From: Mycoavidus cysteinexigens_B
Lineage (GTDB): Bacteria; Pseudomonadota; Gammaproteobacteria; Burkholderiales; Burkholderiaceae
Direction: 5' to 3'
Length of the DNA stretch: 64,000 nt
Assembly (NCBI GenBank): GCA_031963465.1
Contig: JASSUG010000001.1
Span: 124,001 to 188,000 of the forward strand
Below the pieces are notes generated by a model. That model did no database searches. It was not told the DNA's origin and saw only the letters and a list, made by a program, of their open reading frames with translations. This document shows positions 17,528-26,713 of this stretch, in pieces. Position numbers and translations under genes: made by a program. The number at the start of each line of letters is the position of its first letter. Position 1 is the first letter of the stretch.

Positions 17528-20023
17528 TCATGACGCCACCTTGCTTAAGACTTGGTGTCCCTCTCCGCGCACAAGACGCCCGGCTTTTACATACTTGACC
17601 GGGGTTAGCGGAGGGGCGGCCTGGGCTGCTTGCTGCCGCTCGGCATTCACCCGTCCATAAAGCGTCGTGCGCTGTACGGCGGTTCGTCCCAATTTGGCAG
17701 CAAGCGCTTCCATTGCCGCGGGTGCCAGTTCTTGTCCGTGGGCTGCGCCGGCAGCCCGGCTGATCGATTCGTTCATCAAGCTGCCCCCCAAATCGTTAAC
17801 GCCGGCCTGCAAGCAAAGTTGTGAGCCTTGCTCACCCATCTTCACCCAAGACGTCTGGATATTGTCAATCAGGCCATGAAACGCTAGGCGTCCTACGGTA
17901 TGCATCAAAATGGCTTCGCGTAACGTTGGCCCTTGATGAGAGCGATTTTTTCTAAACAGGGGGGCTTCTTCGTGGACGAAGGGCAGAGGGACAAACTCAG
18001 TCAGCCCTCTTGTGTTACGCTGCAGTTCGACCAGCTTGAGGATATGCTGCGCCCAGTGCCGGTAAGATTCGACATGGCCAAACATGATCGTGGCGGTGGT
18101 GCGCAAGCCTAGCTCGTGAGCCGTTCGAATCACCGTCAGCCATTCCTGCGTATTTAATTTGTCTGGACAAATCTGACGCCGCACTTCGTCATCTAAAATC
18201 TCGGCCGCAGTGCCAGGCAAGGTACTTAAGCCAGCTTTTTTCAAATCAGCCAAAAACGCTTTGACGGTTCTGCCCAGACTCTGTGCGCCATGCATGATCT
18301 CAAGGGGTGAAAAGGCATGGATATGGATGTCCGGGCATTCCGTTTTGGCCGCTGAGCAAATGTCGAGATAAGTGTGTCCCGTGTAGTCTGGATGAATGCC
18401 ACCCTGCAGGCAAACTTCGGTGGCGCCACGATCCCAAGCCTCCCGGACACGGCGGCGGATTTCGTCAAGCTCGACGATATAGGGCTTTTCGCGCAAGCTT
18501 TCTTCTACTCGCCCTTTCGAGAAGGCGCAGAAGTTGCAATGATATTGGCAGACATTGGTGTAGTTGATATTTCGATTGACCACATAAGTAATATTGTCTC
18601 CATTGGTCTCTTTGCGCAGACGATCAGCCGTTTGCGTGACATACGCGAAATCGTTGCCGCGGACCTTGAATAAATGCACGAGATCAGCTTCTTCAAGGCG
18701 ATCGCCAGACAAGCATTTGTTGACGATGTCGATGGTCTGCGGCGAAATGCTATCAGAATTGGGTGCCGCAGCATGCACCTGCAAGCCGGAGATGTCGGTT
18801 GCCGTATTCGAGCCGGCGATCCAGTTATCGGTTCTGGCCAGTCCACCACAGTCTGAATGGCGTAGCAGATCGCGGTGCAAACCTGGGTCGACCCATTGCT
18901 CGCGCTCATCGATATACTGCGGATAGACCGTCAGCCGCTCGACCAATACTTTGCCGCCACGGGCGGTGACTTCGCTGAGCCGTTCGAGGTGCGGCCAAGG
19001 CGCTTCGGGATTGACGTGATCGGGCGTGATGGGCGATACACCGCCCCAATCGTTAATGCCGGCGCGGATCAAGTCGGTAAGGTCGCCTTCGAAAAGATTG
19101 GGTGGCACCTGAATACTCATGGCCGAGCCGAGGATTAAACGCGCAACCGCTGTGGTCCAACACAGCTCGTCCATCGATGGCTCAGGAGCATTCACCATCT
19201 TGGTGCCGGCTTTGGCGCGAAAATTTTGCACAATGACTTCTTGCAGGTGGCCATAGCGATCATGTAAATCGCGTAGCGCAAAGAGCGATTCCAGCCGCTC
19301 ACGGCGGGTCTCGCCGATGCCAATCAAGATACCCGAAGTGATCGGTATATGGGCTTCGCCAGCTAGGCGCATGGTTTCAAGCCGCACTGCCGGATGTTTA
19401 TCGGGTGAGCCGTAATGTGGCCCGCCACGCTCGGAAAGCCGTTCGGAGGCCGTTTCCAACATGATGCCGAAAGAAGGCGCATGCGGCCGCAACGCCTGGT
19501 ACTCGGCAGCGCTGAGCACGCCCATATTGAAGTGCGGTAGCAGCCCTGTTTCGGCCCGTACGCGTTGCGCGACCTCGGCGACATAGCTGGCTGTGCTCGC
19601 ATGCCCGAGTTGCTGGAGGGCTTCGCGTGCGGCTGCGTAGCGCGCTTCAGGCCGGTCACCCAGCGTAAATAAGGCCTCGCGGCAGCCTGCTGCAGCGCCC
19701 GCCCGAGCAATCTCTAGCGCTTGCTCCACCGTCAGAAAGGCTGGGCCGACCACCCGCGGTGCTTTGGCAAATGTGCAATAGTGGCAAACATCCCGGCACA
19801 GATGGGTGAGCGGAATGAAAACTTTGCGCGAATAGCTTACGTTGTTGCCCCAACCGATATCTCGCCATGCCGCGGCAAGATCAGCCAGCGCCCGCCAATC
19901 CTGCACTGCCTCAAGTTCATACGCTAGCTCCTTTTGATTTAGTCTTGGCTGACCGGTATCAGCGGAGCGCTCAATTTTCTTGAGCATTCGACTCACCGGA
20001 ATCCTCATTGCTGCTTTCATCAT
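17528..20023 (-). CDS. fbiC: FO synthase, CofG-CofH fusion (FbiC)
   Basis: About 831 residues. Two radical-SAM halves are fused. The CofG-like half has CRDVCHYCTFAKAP (CX3CX2C near residue 75-82). The CofH-like half has CQYHCNFCAFSKGR near residue 490. Together they condense tyrosine with 5-amino-6-ribitylamino-uracil to give the deazaflavin Fo. Start ATG 20023 is chosen because it follows GGAGGGGG and overlaps the cofC stop (ATGA); the in-frame ATG at 20035 would lie deeper in cofC. The fused arrangement is the bacterial (actinobacterial-type) form rather than separate archaeal cofG and cofH. Confidence 0.96.
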   Translation of the reverse strand: MMKAAMRIPVSRMLKKIERSADTGQPRLNQKELAYELEAVQDWRALADLAAAWRDIGWGNNVSYSRKVFIPLTHLCRDVCHYCTFAKAPRVVGPAFLTVEQALEIARAGAAAGCREALFTLGDRPEARYAAAREALQQLGHASTASYVAEVAQRVRAETGLLPHFNMGVLSAAEYQALRPHAPSFGIMLETASERLSERGGPHYGSPDKHPAVRLETMRLAGEAHIPITSGILIGIGETRRERLESLFALRDLHDRYGHLQEVIVQNFRAKAGTKMVNAPEPSMDELCWTTAVARLILGSAMSIQVPPNLFEGDLTDLIRAGINDWGGVSPITPDHVNPEAPWPHLERLSEVTARGGKVLVERLTVYPQYIDEREQWVDPGLHRDLLRHSDCGGLARTDNWIAGSNTATDISGLQVHAAAPNSDSISPQTIDIVNKCLSGDRLEEADLVHLFKVRGNDFAYVTQTADRLRKETNGDNITYVVNRNINYTNVCQYHCNFCAFSKGRVEESLREKPYIVELDEIRRRVREAWDRGATEVCLQGGIHPDYTGHTYLDICSAAKTECPDIHIHAFSPLEIMHGAQSLGRTVKAFLADLKKAGLSTLPGTAAEILDDEVRRQICPDKLNTQEWLTVIRTAHELGLRTTATIMFGHVESYRHWAQHILKLVELQRNTRGLTEFVPLPFVHEEAPLFRKNRSHQGPTLREAILMHTVGRLAFHGLIDNIQTSWVKMGEQGSQLCLQAGVNDLGGSLMNESISRAAGAAHGQELAPAAMEALAAKLGRTAVQRTTLYGRVNAERQQAAQAAPPLTPVKYVKAGRLVRGEGHQVLSKVAS

Positions 20024-20661
20024 AACCCCCTCCATTGGACATCTTTGATAGAAGACTTGAGTTCGTCAAGATCGGCCGGTACATCAACATCGAGCGCCCA
20101 GCCTCGTGCGCGGACGATGCAAACCTTAATGCCTGCGCGCCGCGCGGCGTCTTTATGAGCGGACAGGCTGTGCCCGCTAAAATGCATCGGAATCGCGCCA
20201 GGTCGGCAAATCAGCCCATTGGTGCCATAGCCTTCGCGGTTTGGCGCCATGCCAATTGCATCGACTGGGGCGCGGCTCAACATGTCGACCGCGGCTACAT
20301 CTAGCAGCGGCAAATCACCGGGGACGAACATCACCCGTTGTCCGCCCGCAGCGGCAACATGGGCAGTTGCCCGCGCGCAGGCGTTGGCCATGCCTTCATC
20401 GGGTGGTCCCCACAAGATCTCGGCACCCGCTGCCCGCGCCATCTCTGCACTGACTTCAGAGGGCGTCACCACCAGCAGACGAGCGATTTGGGAGGATGCC
20501 TTCAACGTACTAATGACGTGATTAGCCATTGAGAAAAACAATGAGCGGCGGGAGGCGTGGCTGAGAACGCCAGCCAGGCGTGTCTTAGCGCATTCAGGCG
20601 CTTTTAATGGCACTACTCCCCAAATACCGTCGCTGCGCTGACGCGCAGAAGCAGAATGCAT
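20020..20661 (-). CDS. cofC: Guanylyltransferase of F420 synthesis (CofC/FbiD)
   Basis: 213 residues with AAAGGAGA upstream. It is a nucleotidyltransferase: GVVPLKAPECAKTRLAGVLS at the N-terminus, the phosphate loop, MFVPGDLPLLDVAAVDML for metal, and GYGTNGLICRPGAIPMHFSGHSLSAHKDAA. It activates a phospho-C3 acid with GTP for CofD. In Mycetohabitans rhizoxinica the homologue prefers 3-phospho-D-glycerate, giving 3PG-F420. Whether this copy shares that preference cannot be read here. It is first gene of the unit with fbiC and cofD, coupled to fbiC by ATGA. Confidence 0.93.
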   Translation of the reverse strand: MHSASARQRSDGIWGVVPLKAPECAKTRLAGVLSHASRRSLFFSMANHVISTLKASSQIARLLVVTPSEVSAEMARAAGAEILWGPPDEGMANACARATAHVAAAGGQRVMFVPGDLPLLDVAAVDMLSRAPVDAIGMAPNREGYGTNGLICRPGAIPMHFSGHSLSAHKDAARRAGIKVCIVRARGWALDVDVPADLDELKSSIKDVQWRGL

Positions 20662-20700
20662 AGTGCAGTCTCCTTTTTATTATTTTCCTGAAAAATTAAG

Positions 20701-20727
20701 GTGACGCGCCTTGTAAAGGCTCGTCAC
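20701..20727 (-). terminator. Terminator-like hairpin after cofE
   Basis: GTGACG-C-GCCTT and AAGGC-T-CGTCAC form a 12-bp stem with one mismatch. On the minus strand it is followed by CTTAATTTTTC. It separates the folE2-cofE unit from cofC-fbiC-cofD. Confidence 0.6.
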
Positions 20728-20874
20728 TTCAATGGGTTCTTCATTCAATATTTTTATATTTGAACACGATGCTGCCATATAATCGCTGATCTGTCTAATC
20801 ATTTCTGCTTGACAAACTCTCATCGGCTGGCAAGCCAATTTTTCTTTTTGCGATGTCTGGTTTTAAGCCAGCGT

Positions 20875-21687
20875 TCAAGCAGCTGTTAGCGAAAACGTAG
20901 ACGAAGTCTCAAGAAACATATCTTCTGGTTTGGCCCGAATCAGCTGCTGAATCGTGCCATCGGCTGGGGGCAGATTCGCGCCGCGGATCAGTACAACAGG
21001 CGCGCTCTCGTCCGCTTGCCCCATTAGAAAGGAGGCCGCCGCGGCGAGTTCGTCAGCCACTGCCACTTGCGTTGTCTGTAAGAGGCAGCCAAATAAATCT
21101 GGCTTGCCAATATAGTTTTTAAGTGGCGAGAAGCCGGCCACGCCAATTGCGCATCCCGCCGTACCGTGGCGCCATGCTCTGCCGAAGCTGTCATTAATGA
21201 TAAGGTTGACGTTGACCCCGCACAGCTGATGAATCTGTTCTTTTAGTTTTTGGGCACTGTGATCAGCGTCCTTGGGCAGTAACAGTACGGTATCCCCACC
21301 GCCAACATTCGAATGATCAATACCGGCGTTCGCCATCACGAAGCCGTGACGATGCATAACGATGAGCACACCGTCTTCCCGGTGTGCGATCACTTCCACC
21401 GATTCCGAGAGAATGAGCTCAACCAGTCGTGCGTCTTTATCGACCTTCTGCGCCAAATCAATGGCTTGCTTAGAAGGCGTGACTGAGGATAACGCAACCC
21501 ATCGCCCTTCAGACTTGGAAACGATCTTCTGAGCCAGCACCAAGACATCGCCCTCTGCTAAGGTGATATCGTTCTCATGCAGCGCCTTGAGAATGATTTG
21601 GCTAAGGTCATCCCCAGTCTGGATCAGGGGGATGCCAGCTACGGCGTGCAACGTTAGGCTTTTGCCTGATGGCATAAAACGGCTCAT
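20875..21687 (-). CDS. cofE: F420-0:gamma-glutamyl ligase (CofE)
   Basis: About 270 residues from ATG 21687, preceded by AAAGGAGAG; a frame to 21798 has no such site. Motifs include GDVLVLAQKIVSKSEGR, HRHGFVMANAGIDHSNVGGGD (metal/GTP) and INDSFGRAWRHGTAGCAIG. It adds L-glutamates to F420-0 to form the poly-gamma-glutamate tail. It is a single-domain, archaeal-length CofE. The nitroreductase-like C-terminal domain of actinobacterial FbiB is absent, which is relevant if a dehydro-F420 intermediate needs reducing. It lies downstream of folE2 on the same strand. Confidence 0.94.
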   Translation of the reverse strand: MSRFMPSGKSLTLHAVAGIPLIQTGDDLSQIILKALHENDITLAEGDVLVLAQKIVSKSEGRWVALSSVTPSKQAIDLAQKVDKDARLVELILSESVEVIAHREDGVLIVMHRHGFVMANAGIDHSNVGGGDTVLLLPKDADHSAQKLKEQIHQLCGVNVNLIINDSFGRAWRHGTAGCAIGVAGFSPLKNYIGKPDLFGCLLQTTQVAVADELAAAASFLMGQADESAPVVLIRGANLPPADGTIQQLIRAKPEDMFLETSSTFSLTAA

Positions 21688-21829
21688 CTCCTGCTCTCCT
21701 TTTTCAGTGTTCAATGATTCATGAGTCAGCTCTTCACCAGCCAGGAAAGTTAAACGGGCGTCTAAGTGTGCAGTACAATCGCCCGCTTGTTTTCGCATGA
21801 CCTATGATGGTGGATTGAGCCGGACAAAT

Positions 21830-22681
21830 TTAAACCGCCTTCAAGTTTCTTTTCCGCTTATCATATTCGATTAATGCATACGCGCTGTGATTATGGATCG
21901 ACTCAAAATTCTCGGCTTCAAGCACGTAAGCGATAATCCGATCATCTTGATTAAGCCGGCTAGCCGTATCACGCACTAAATCCTCGACAAATTTTGGATT
22001 ATCATAAGAGCGCTCGGTCACAAACTTTTCATCTGGCCGTTTTAAGAGTCCCCACAGTTCACAAGATGCCGATTCCTCAGCGATGCGTATCAATGTCTCA
22101 ATCGATATCTCAAGGCTATTTAATTCTGCCTTAATGGTCACATGTGAGCGTTGATTATGCGCGCCATAGAACGAGATTTCTTTGGAGCATGGACATAAAC
22201 TCATCACCGGTACCAAAACTTTCAAAAAAATCCGACTTGTATCGCCATGCGCTTCGGCAATAAAGCTGATCTCATAATCAAGCAAGCTTTGAACTCCCGA
22301 TACTGGCGCTGTTTTATTGATGAAATAAGGAAAAGTGATGGCAATGCGGCCTGCTGAGCTCTCCAATTTGTTGAGCATCTTGAGCGCCATCTTCTGAAAA
22401 CTCGAGAGATCGAGCGGGATCGCGTGTCCTGTCTTAGGGTCTACCGTGCTTTCTTGCAATAGGGCAATAAAGCGAGACATATGCGTGCCCTTTTGCTCGG
22501 CCGGTAAGTAAACATCAAGCTCGCAATGGCCGATTGTTGGCTGGCTCGCGCCAGTGGCGCTCAGTACTGTCAGTGGATGACGGATCGCTTTGATGCCAAC
22601 GCGCTGAATCGGGATTTCGCGGTGATCAGTGCTGCTTTGCACATCTGACATAGCCACAACAGAGTCTACACAATTCATCAT
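21830..22681 (-). CDS. folE2: GTP cyclohydrolase FolE2 (type IB)
   Basis: 283 residues from ATG 22681, which has AGGGGG upstream; MSDVQ at 22651 is an alternative family-like start. Signature stretches are IPIQRVGIKAIRHPL, ITFPYFINKTAPVSG, the active-site cysteine region SLCPCSKEISFYGAHNQRSHV and the Glu/His-bearing C-terminus NFESIHNHSAYALIEY. It opens GTP to 7,8-dihydroneopterin triphosphate for folate synthesis, and it uses varied metals where zinc is scarce. It precedes cofE by 140 bp on the same strand. It does not make the F420 ring precursor, which comes from the riboflavin route. Confidence 0.93.
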   Translation of the reverse strand: MMNCVDSVVAMSDVQSSTDHREIPIQRVGIKAIRHPLTVLSATGASQPTIGHCELDVYLPAEQKGTHMSRFIALLQESTVDPKTGHAIPLDLSSFQKMALKMLNKLESSAGRIAITFPYFINKTAPVSGVQSLLDYEISFIAEAHGDTSRIFLKVLVPVMSLCPCSKEISFYGAHNQRSHVTIKAELNSLEISIETLIRIAEESASCELWGLLKRPDEKFVTERSYDNPKFVEDLVRDTASRLNQDDRIIAYVLEAENFESIHNHSAYALIEYDKRKRNLKAV

Positions 22682-23153
22682 AAAATAATCCCCCTGAGCT
22701 TTTTATATAATAAATTCAGTTGAGTTGGTGCTCAATTCTCCAATTTCGAGCCGCATGATGTGTCTATGCGGACGCTCTCTAAGTCACAGTCTGCTAATTA
22801 CTGCACCGGTTCCTATGAACCATAAAAGCTGGCAAATTTAATGCTGAGTTAAGGCGCTAGATACCCGTAGCGATCAGGTCTTTGAGATGGGCTGAGCCTC
22901 CGTTTTTCAGCACACATGCCTCCTGTTCAATCGTCACCCGCGCATCGCTTGACTACACTCATTGTTTTATCATTGTGCTGCTAGCTCAGCGTTGCATAGA
23001 GAGGGTCATGCCACGCTAAGGTGTACGGCTAAGTTTCGGGTAGTTTAGATTATCTGTGAAAAGCGGGCAACTCGAATCTCTAACTATCCCATTAGATGCG
23101 CTTGCAGATTATAATCAATTGAATTATATATCTTCTGAGCTAGGCTCAAATTC
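22682..23153. other. Divergent intergenic region between folE2 and pyrC
   Basis: About 470 bp with no credible gene. It must contain the two divergent promoters. I could not place a convincing -35/-10 pair or riboswitch. Confidence 0.4.
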
Positions 23154-24242
23154 ATGGAAAACCACTTTAAGCAAGCTTGCGCTCAACCCCAAGCAGCACA
23201 GATTAACTCACTCACCATAACGCGTCCCGATGACCTGCATCTGCATGTGCGCGATGGTGAAATGTTGGCGGCTGTGTTGCCGCATACCGCGCGCCAGTTC
23301 GGGCGTGCGCTAATCATGCCCAATCTGAATCCACCGGTAACGACCACAGCGCAAGCCCTGGCTTACCGCCGCCGCATTCTGGCTGCGTTGCCAGAATCTG
23401 CGGATTTTGAACCATTGATGGCACTGTATCTTACTGATAACACGCCGGCCGATGAAATTCGTCGGGCATATGAAACAGGCGTTGTACACGCGATTAAGCT
23501 CTATCCGGCAGGGGCCACGACGCATTCAGATGCTGGCGTAACGGATCTTAAACACTGCGCAAAAACGCTTGAAGTGATGCAAGAGCTTGGTTTGCCGCTG
23601 CTGGTGCACGGTGAAGTGACGGATCCGTCAATTGATGTATTCGATCGTGAAAAGATATTTATCGATCAAGTACTGGTGCCTGTGCGGCGTGCGTTTCCGG
23701 CTTTGAAGATTGTCTTTGAGCATATCACCACGCAAGAAGCGGCCGACTATGTGCGCGACGCAGAGGCCGCGCCTGGCACGCTTGGCGCGACGATTACCGC
23801 GCATCATCTATTGTATAACCGCAATGCGCTGTTCCAAAAAGGGCTGCGGCCACACTATTATTGCTTGCCAGTTTTAAAGCGCGAGCGGCACCGGATGGCA
23901 TTAGTCAAAGCGGCAACCTCGGGTAACTCACGCTTTTTTTTGGGCACGGATAGTGCGCCACACCCTAAAGGCTTGAAGGAGCATGCGTGTGGGTGCGCTG
24001 GCTGTTACACGGCTTTGCATGCGCTTGAACTCTACGCGCAGGCTTTTGATCAGGTCGGTGCATTGGCGCAGCTTGAGGGGTTTGCAAGCTTTCACGGCGC
24101 GGCGTTTTATGGTTTGGCGCGCAGCTCGGGAACGGTTACGCTGCAGCGCGAGTCATGGCAGCTGCCACTTGAATTACCCGCAGGTGAACACACGCTTGTG
24201 CCATTAGGTGCAGGTGAAACAATCGCCTGGCGACTTGCTTAA
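23154..24242 (+). CDS. pyrC: Dihydroorotase, type II
   Basis: 362 residues. Zinc ligands are in DDLHLHVRDGEML, the carboxylated lysine in HAIKLYPAGATTHSD, further His residues in LLVHGEV and IVFEHITT, and the catalytic Asp in FFLGTDSAPHP. It closes N-carbamoyl-aspartate to dihydroorotate in pyrimidine synthesis. Length fits the class II family. It stands alone on the plus strand; carA and carB of the same pathway lie 13 kb away. Confidence 0.96.
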   Translation: MENHFKQACAQPQAAQINSLTITRPDDLHLHVRDGEMLAAVLPHTARQFGRALIMPNLNPPVTTTAQALAYRRRILAALPESADFEPLMALYLTDNTPADEIRRAYETGVVHAIKLYPAGATTHSDAGVTDLKHCAKTLEVMQELGLPLLVHGEVTDPSIDVFDREKIFIDQVLVPVRRAFPALKIVFEHITTQEAADYVRDAEAAPGTLGATITAHHLLYNRNALFQKGLRPHYYCLPVLKRERHRMALVKAATSGNSRFFLGTDSAPHPKGLKEHACGCAGCYTALHALELYAQAFDQVGALAQLEGFASFHGAAFYGLARSSGTVTLQRESWQLPLELPAGEHTLVPLGAGETIAWRLA

Positions 24243-24305
24243 TTGACAGCTGCAGGAATGCTTTCTAATGAGCCGGGAAGCTGAATATAAATATAGACTT
24301 GGCGT

Positions 24306-24638
24306 TCAGAAATCATATTCATTGCCTACGGTTTTTAGTTTGCTTGCTCGCTTTGGCCGACGTGAAGCTTCCAATGCCTTGCCATGCGTATCCATATCGG
24401 GATCAGCGATAGTATCTAGCGTTTTATCTAATCCGAGCGCCCACAGTGTGGCAACAATTGCGCTGATACTGGTTCCAGGCTTACCGAGCTCCAGGGCATT
24501 AAGCGTATTTCGATTAATGCCCGCTTTTTTTGCTAAGTCAACGGCGGATAAGTTGCGACGTATTCGTGCTAAACGAATACGCTGTCCTAGTTGGGTTATA
24601 TGCTCTAAAGCCTGTGCGGGAAATGTAAATTTGTTCAT
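24306..24638 (-). CDS. HipB-like XRE-family helix-turn-helix regulator
   Basis: 110 residues. The HTH spans about 18-72 (IRLARIRRNLSAVDLAKKAGINRNTLNALELGKPGTSISAIVATLWALGL), typical of HipB-type antitoxins. A basic, disordered tail follows. No HipA kinase gene is adjacent: pyrC is on one side, and a solo IS982 end and rnpB on the other. It is therefore an orphan regulator or the survivor of a broken toxin-antitoxin pair. Confidence 0.8.
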   Translation of the reverse strand: MNKFTFPAQALEHITQLGQRIRLARIRRNLSAVDLAKKAGINRNTLNALELGKPGTSISAIVATLWALGLDKTLDTIADPDMDTHGKALEASRRPKRASKLKTVGNEYDF

Positions 24639-24735
24639 TATATTAGGCTCTAAACGATTCTTTGCCTATTATAATGGGTATTTTTCTGTACTTGAATACA
24701 GTGTTTTAAATTTTTAGCGCTAAACGAGCAAATTT

Positions 24736-24780
24736 TCTTCTCCTATCTCGGCATTTCCTTAACCAGAACTCGGGTTAATT
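24736..24780. mobile_element. Solo right end of an IS982-family element
   Basis: The 43 bp ending CTTAACCAGAACTCGGGTT match the inner and outer right end of the intact IS982 copy (26381-26423) at most positions, in the same orientation. No transposase remains. It ends about 25 bp before the rnpB 5' end. Confidence 0.65.
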
Positions 24781-24801
24781 GAGTAAGCGTGCTAAACTTA
24801 A

Positions 24802-25207
<406 letters not shown>

Positions 25208-25405
25208 CTTTATAGTTAGGCCTCGTTGTGTATTGGGGCTGCGAACCTCTTCAGTATTTTTCCTCTTCATCTGAGTATTACTTACGCTGCGACTGTGCGT
25301 GTGCGTGTGCGTGTGCGCGGCAAACGGATACCATTTCAAGCTCGCGGCAGATAGATTATCCAAAATAATTGGTGCTGTGCAGCAAATTAATTTTTAGGGT
25401 AAATA

Positions 25406-26423
25406 ACGTCAGTTCGGGTTAAGCGATTCCTGGTAGAAGCGCTGCAAAGGCAATTTAGGCTTATTGGGCATAAGGCAATAAGCGATGATTCCGCTGAGTA
25501 GATTAACAGCAAAGTTAATAGGAGAGCGATGGCGAGTATGCTCGACCTGGCATAGGTTTTTCAATTCATCGAAGACGGTTTCAACAAGCGACCGTAGGCG
25601 CAATAAAGCCTGATCAAAAGGGGAATGAACAATAGGCTTCATGTTGCGTCGAACCTTGGTAACAAGCTCAACGCCAAGATCCCTCAAGGATTGTGCCAGT
25701 TTCCCTGAGATATAGCCTTTGTCGGCATAAAGCTTGCCAAACAACGAGTGCACGAGATCAGGTACGGGCTTACGGTCATCGATATTACCCGGCGTTAACC
25801 TCAGCCCAAGCAGTTCACCTTGGTGATTAATCACTGCATGCAGCTTGAAGCCAAAGAACCACCCTGTGGAACTTTTACCTCGAGCGGCTAAGCCATCAAA
25901 TACACGGTGACGGCTAATACGTAGATTGTCACAGACTGCAATAGGCGTGGAATCCACAATAGAGATCCCTGTGCATTGGCCTTTGAGGGTTTCAAACAGA
26001 GCAGCTAGTGCAAGGTTGCAGCGCGGTAATAGTTCAATGCAACGATTGTATGAGGGTAACCTCGGGAACTCTGAGCGCAGATGCTGGCATACATGATTCA
26101 GATAAAATGATTTGAATTGTCGATAGCGAATCTGATGAAAAAGCACGACTAGCGTCATCAATTCTGCTAAGGATAGGTTTGTAGCACGCAAGCGTTTGCG
26201 TTTTCCGCTAGATAACAACTTTTTGTTGAGCTCTGGCTCAAATTCTTTGCAAAAATCGTCCATCAGACAATAAAGTTCGGTAATATGATCCATGGGTGCT
26301 CTGGCCTTTCTTAGAGAGTTCGGTTTGCAAGACTTACATTCTCTTCGAAATACTTAGCACCCGCCTCATTTTCTCCCACATTTTTTGCTCTTATCTCCGC
26401 ACTTCCTTAACCCGAACTCAGGT
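25406..26423 (-). mobile_element. IS982-family insertion sequence, intact
   Basis: About 1018 bp. Imperfect terminal inverted repeats read ACGTCAGTTCGGGTTAAG at the left and CTTAACCCGAACTCAGGT at the right. The target is duplicated: TAAATA directly flanks both ends (25400-25405 and 26424-26429). One full-length transposase gene lies inside. The intact structure and duplication point to fairly recent insertion between rnpB and the small RNA. Confidence 0.88.
25409..26293 (-). CDS. IS982-family transposase
   Basis: 294 residues, full length for the family, with no internal stop. DDE residues are plausibly the Asp in ISIVDSTPIAVCDN, the Asp in LYADKGYISGKLAQSLRD and the Glu in RLRSLVETVFDELKNLCQVEHTRHRS, the typical IS982 C-terminal signature. 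The stop codon lies inside the left terminal repeat. It cuts and joins the element's ends. Confidence 0.92.
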   Translation of the reverse strand: MDHITELYCLMDDFCKEFEPELNKKLLSSGKRKRLRATNLSLAELMTLVVLFHQIRYRQFKSFYLNHVCQHLRSEFPRLPSYNRCIELLPRCNLALAALFETLKGQCTGISIVDSTPIAVCDNLRISRHRVFDGLAARGKSSTGWFFGFKLHAVINHQGELLGLRLTPGNIDDRKPVPDLVHSLFGKLYADKGYISGKLAQSLRDLGVELVTKVRRNMKPIVHSPFDQALLRLRSLVETVFDELKNLCQVEHTRHRSPINFAVNLLSGIIAYCLMPNKPKLPLQRFYQESLNPN

Positions 26424-26589
26424 TAAATAACCTAAAATAGCGACTGAATAGTTCTCTAATTTTTTGTGAGGTGACGACCAAGCTTGGGGTGTTGTAGCCT
26501 AAGCTATTGAATAATAAGGATTTTTATTTTTCTGGCAAAATCCTCTAATTTTTCACAATATAAAAAATGATTTTATATTATAAAGTTCC

Positions 26590-26618
26590 TTGCATTGCAC
26601 AAGAGTCATTGCTATAAT
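26590..26618 (+). promoter_or_regulatory. Sigma-70 promoter of the small RNA
   Basis: TTGCAT (26590-26595), a spacer of exactly 17 bp, then a perfect TATAAT (26613-26618). The predicted start is near A26625. Confidence 0.7.
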
Positions 26619-26624
26619 TTGTTT

Positions 26625-26713
26625 ATCGGTTGCCAACTTGGTAACCAAGCAGTGTCTCCTCCACCCTCCTCCTTTGGTGGATTCAGCCCAAACTCCGGTT
26701 TGGGCTTTTTTTT
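26625..26713 (+). ncRNA. Putative small RNA with anti-Shine-Dalgarno loop
   Basis: A transcript of about 89 nt is bounded by a near-consensus promoter and a perfect intrinsic terminator. Three stems are visible. CTTGG-TAA-CCAAG is at 26637-26649. TCCACC ... GGTGGA (26660-26681) has the 10-nt loop CTCCTCCTTT, complementary to AAAGGAGG ribosome-binding sites. AGCCCAAAC-TCCG-GTTTGGGCT (26685-26706) is followed by seven T. The shape is that of an Hfq-type or anti-SD regulatory RNA acting on mRNA leaders. No known family is recognised. Confidence 0.65.
26685..26713 (+). terminator. Intrinsic terminator used as a group II intron target
   Basis: A perfect 9-bp stem with a UCCG tetraloop and a T run. 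The group II intron begins at the next base. Confidence 0.9.
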
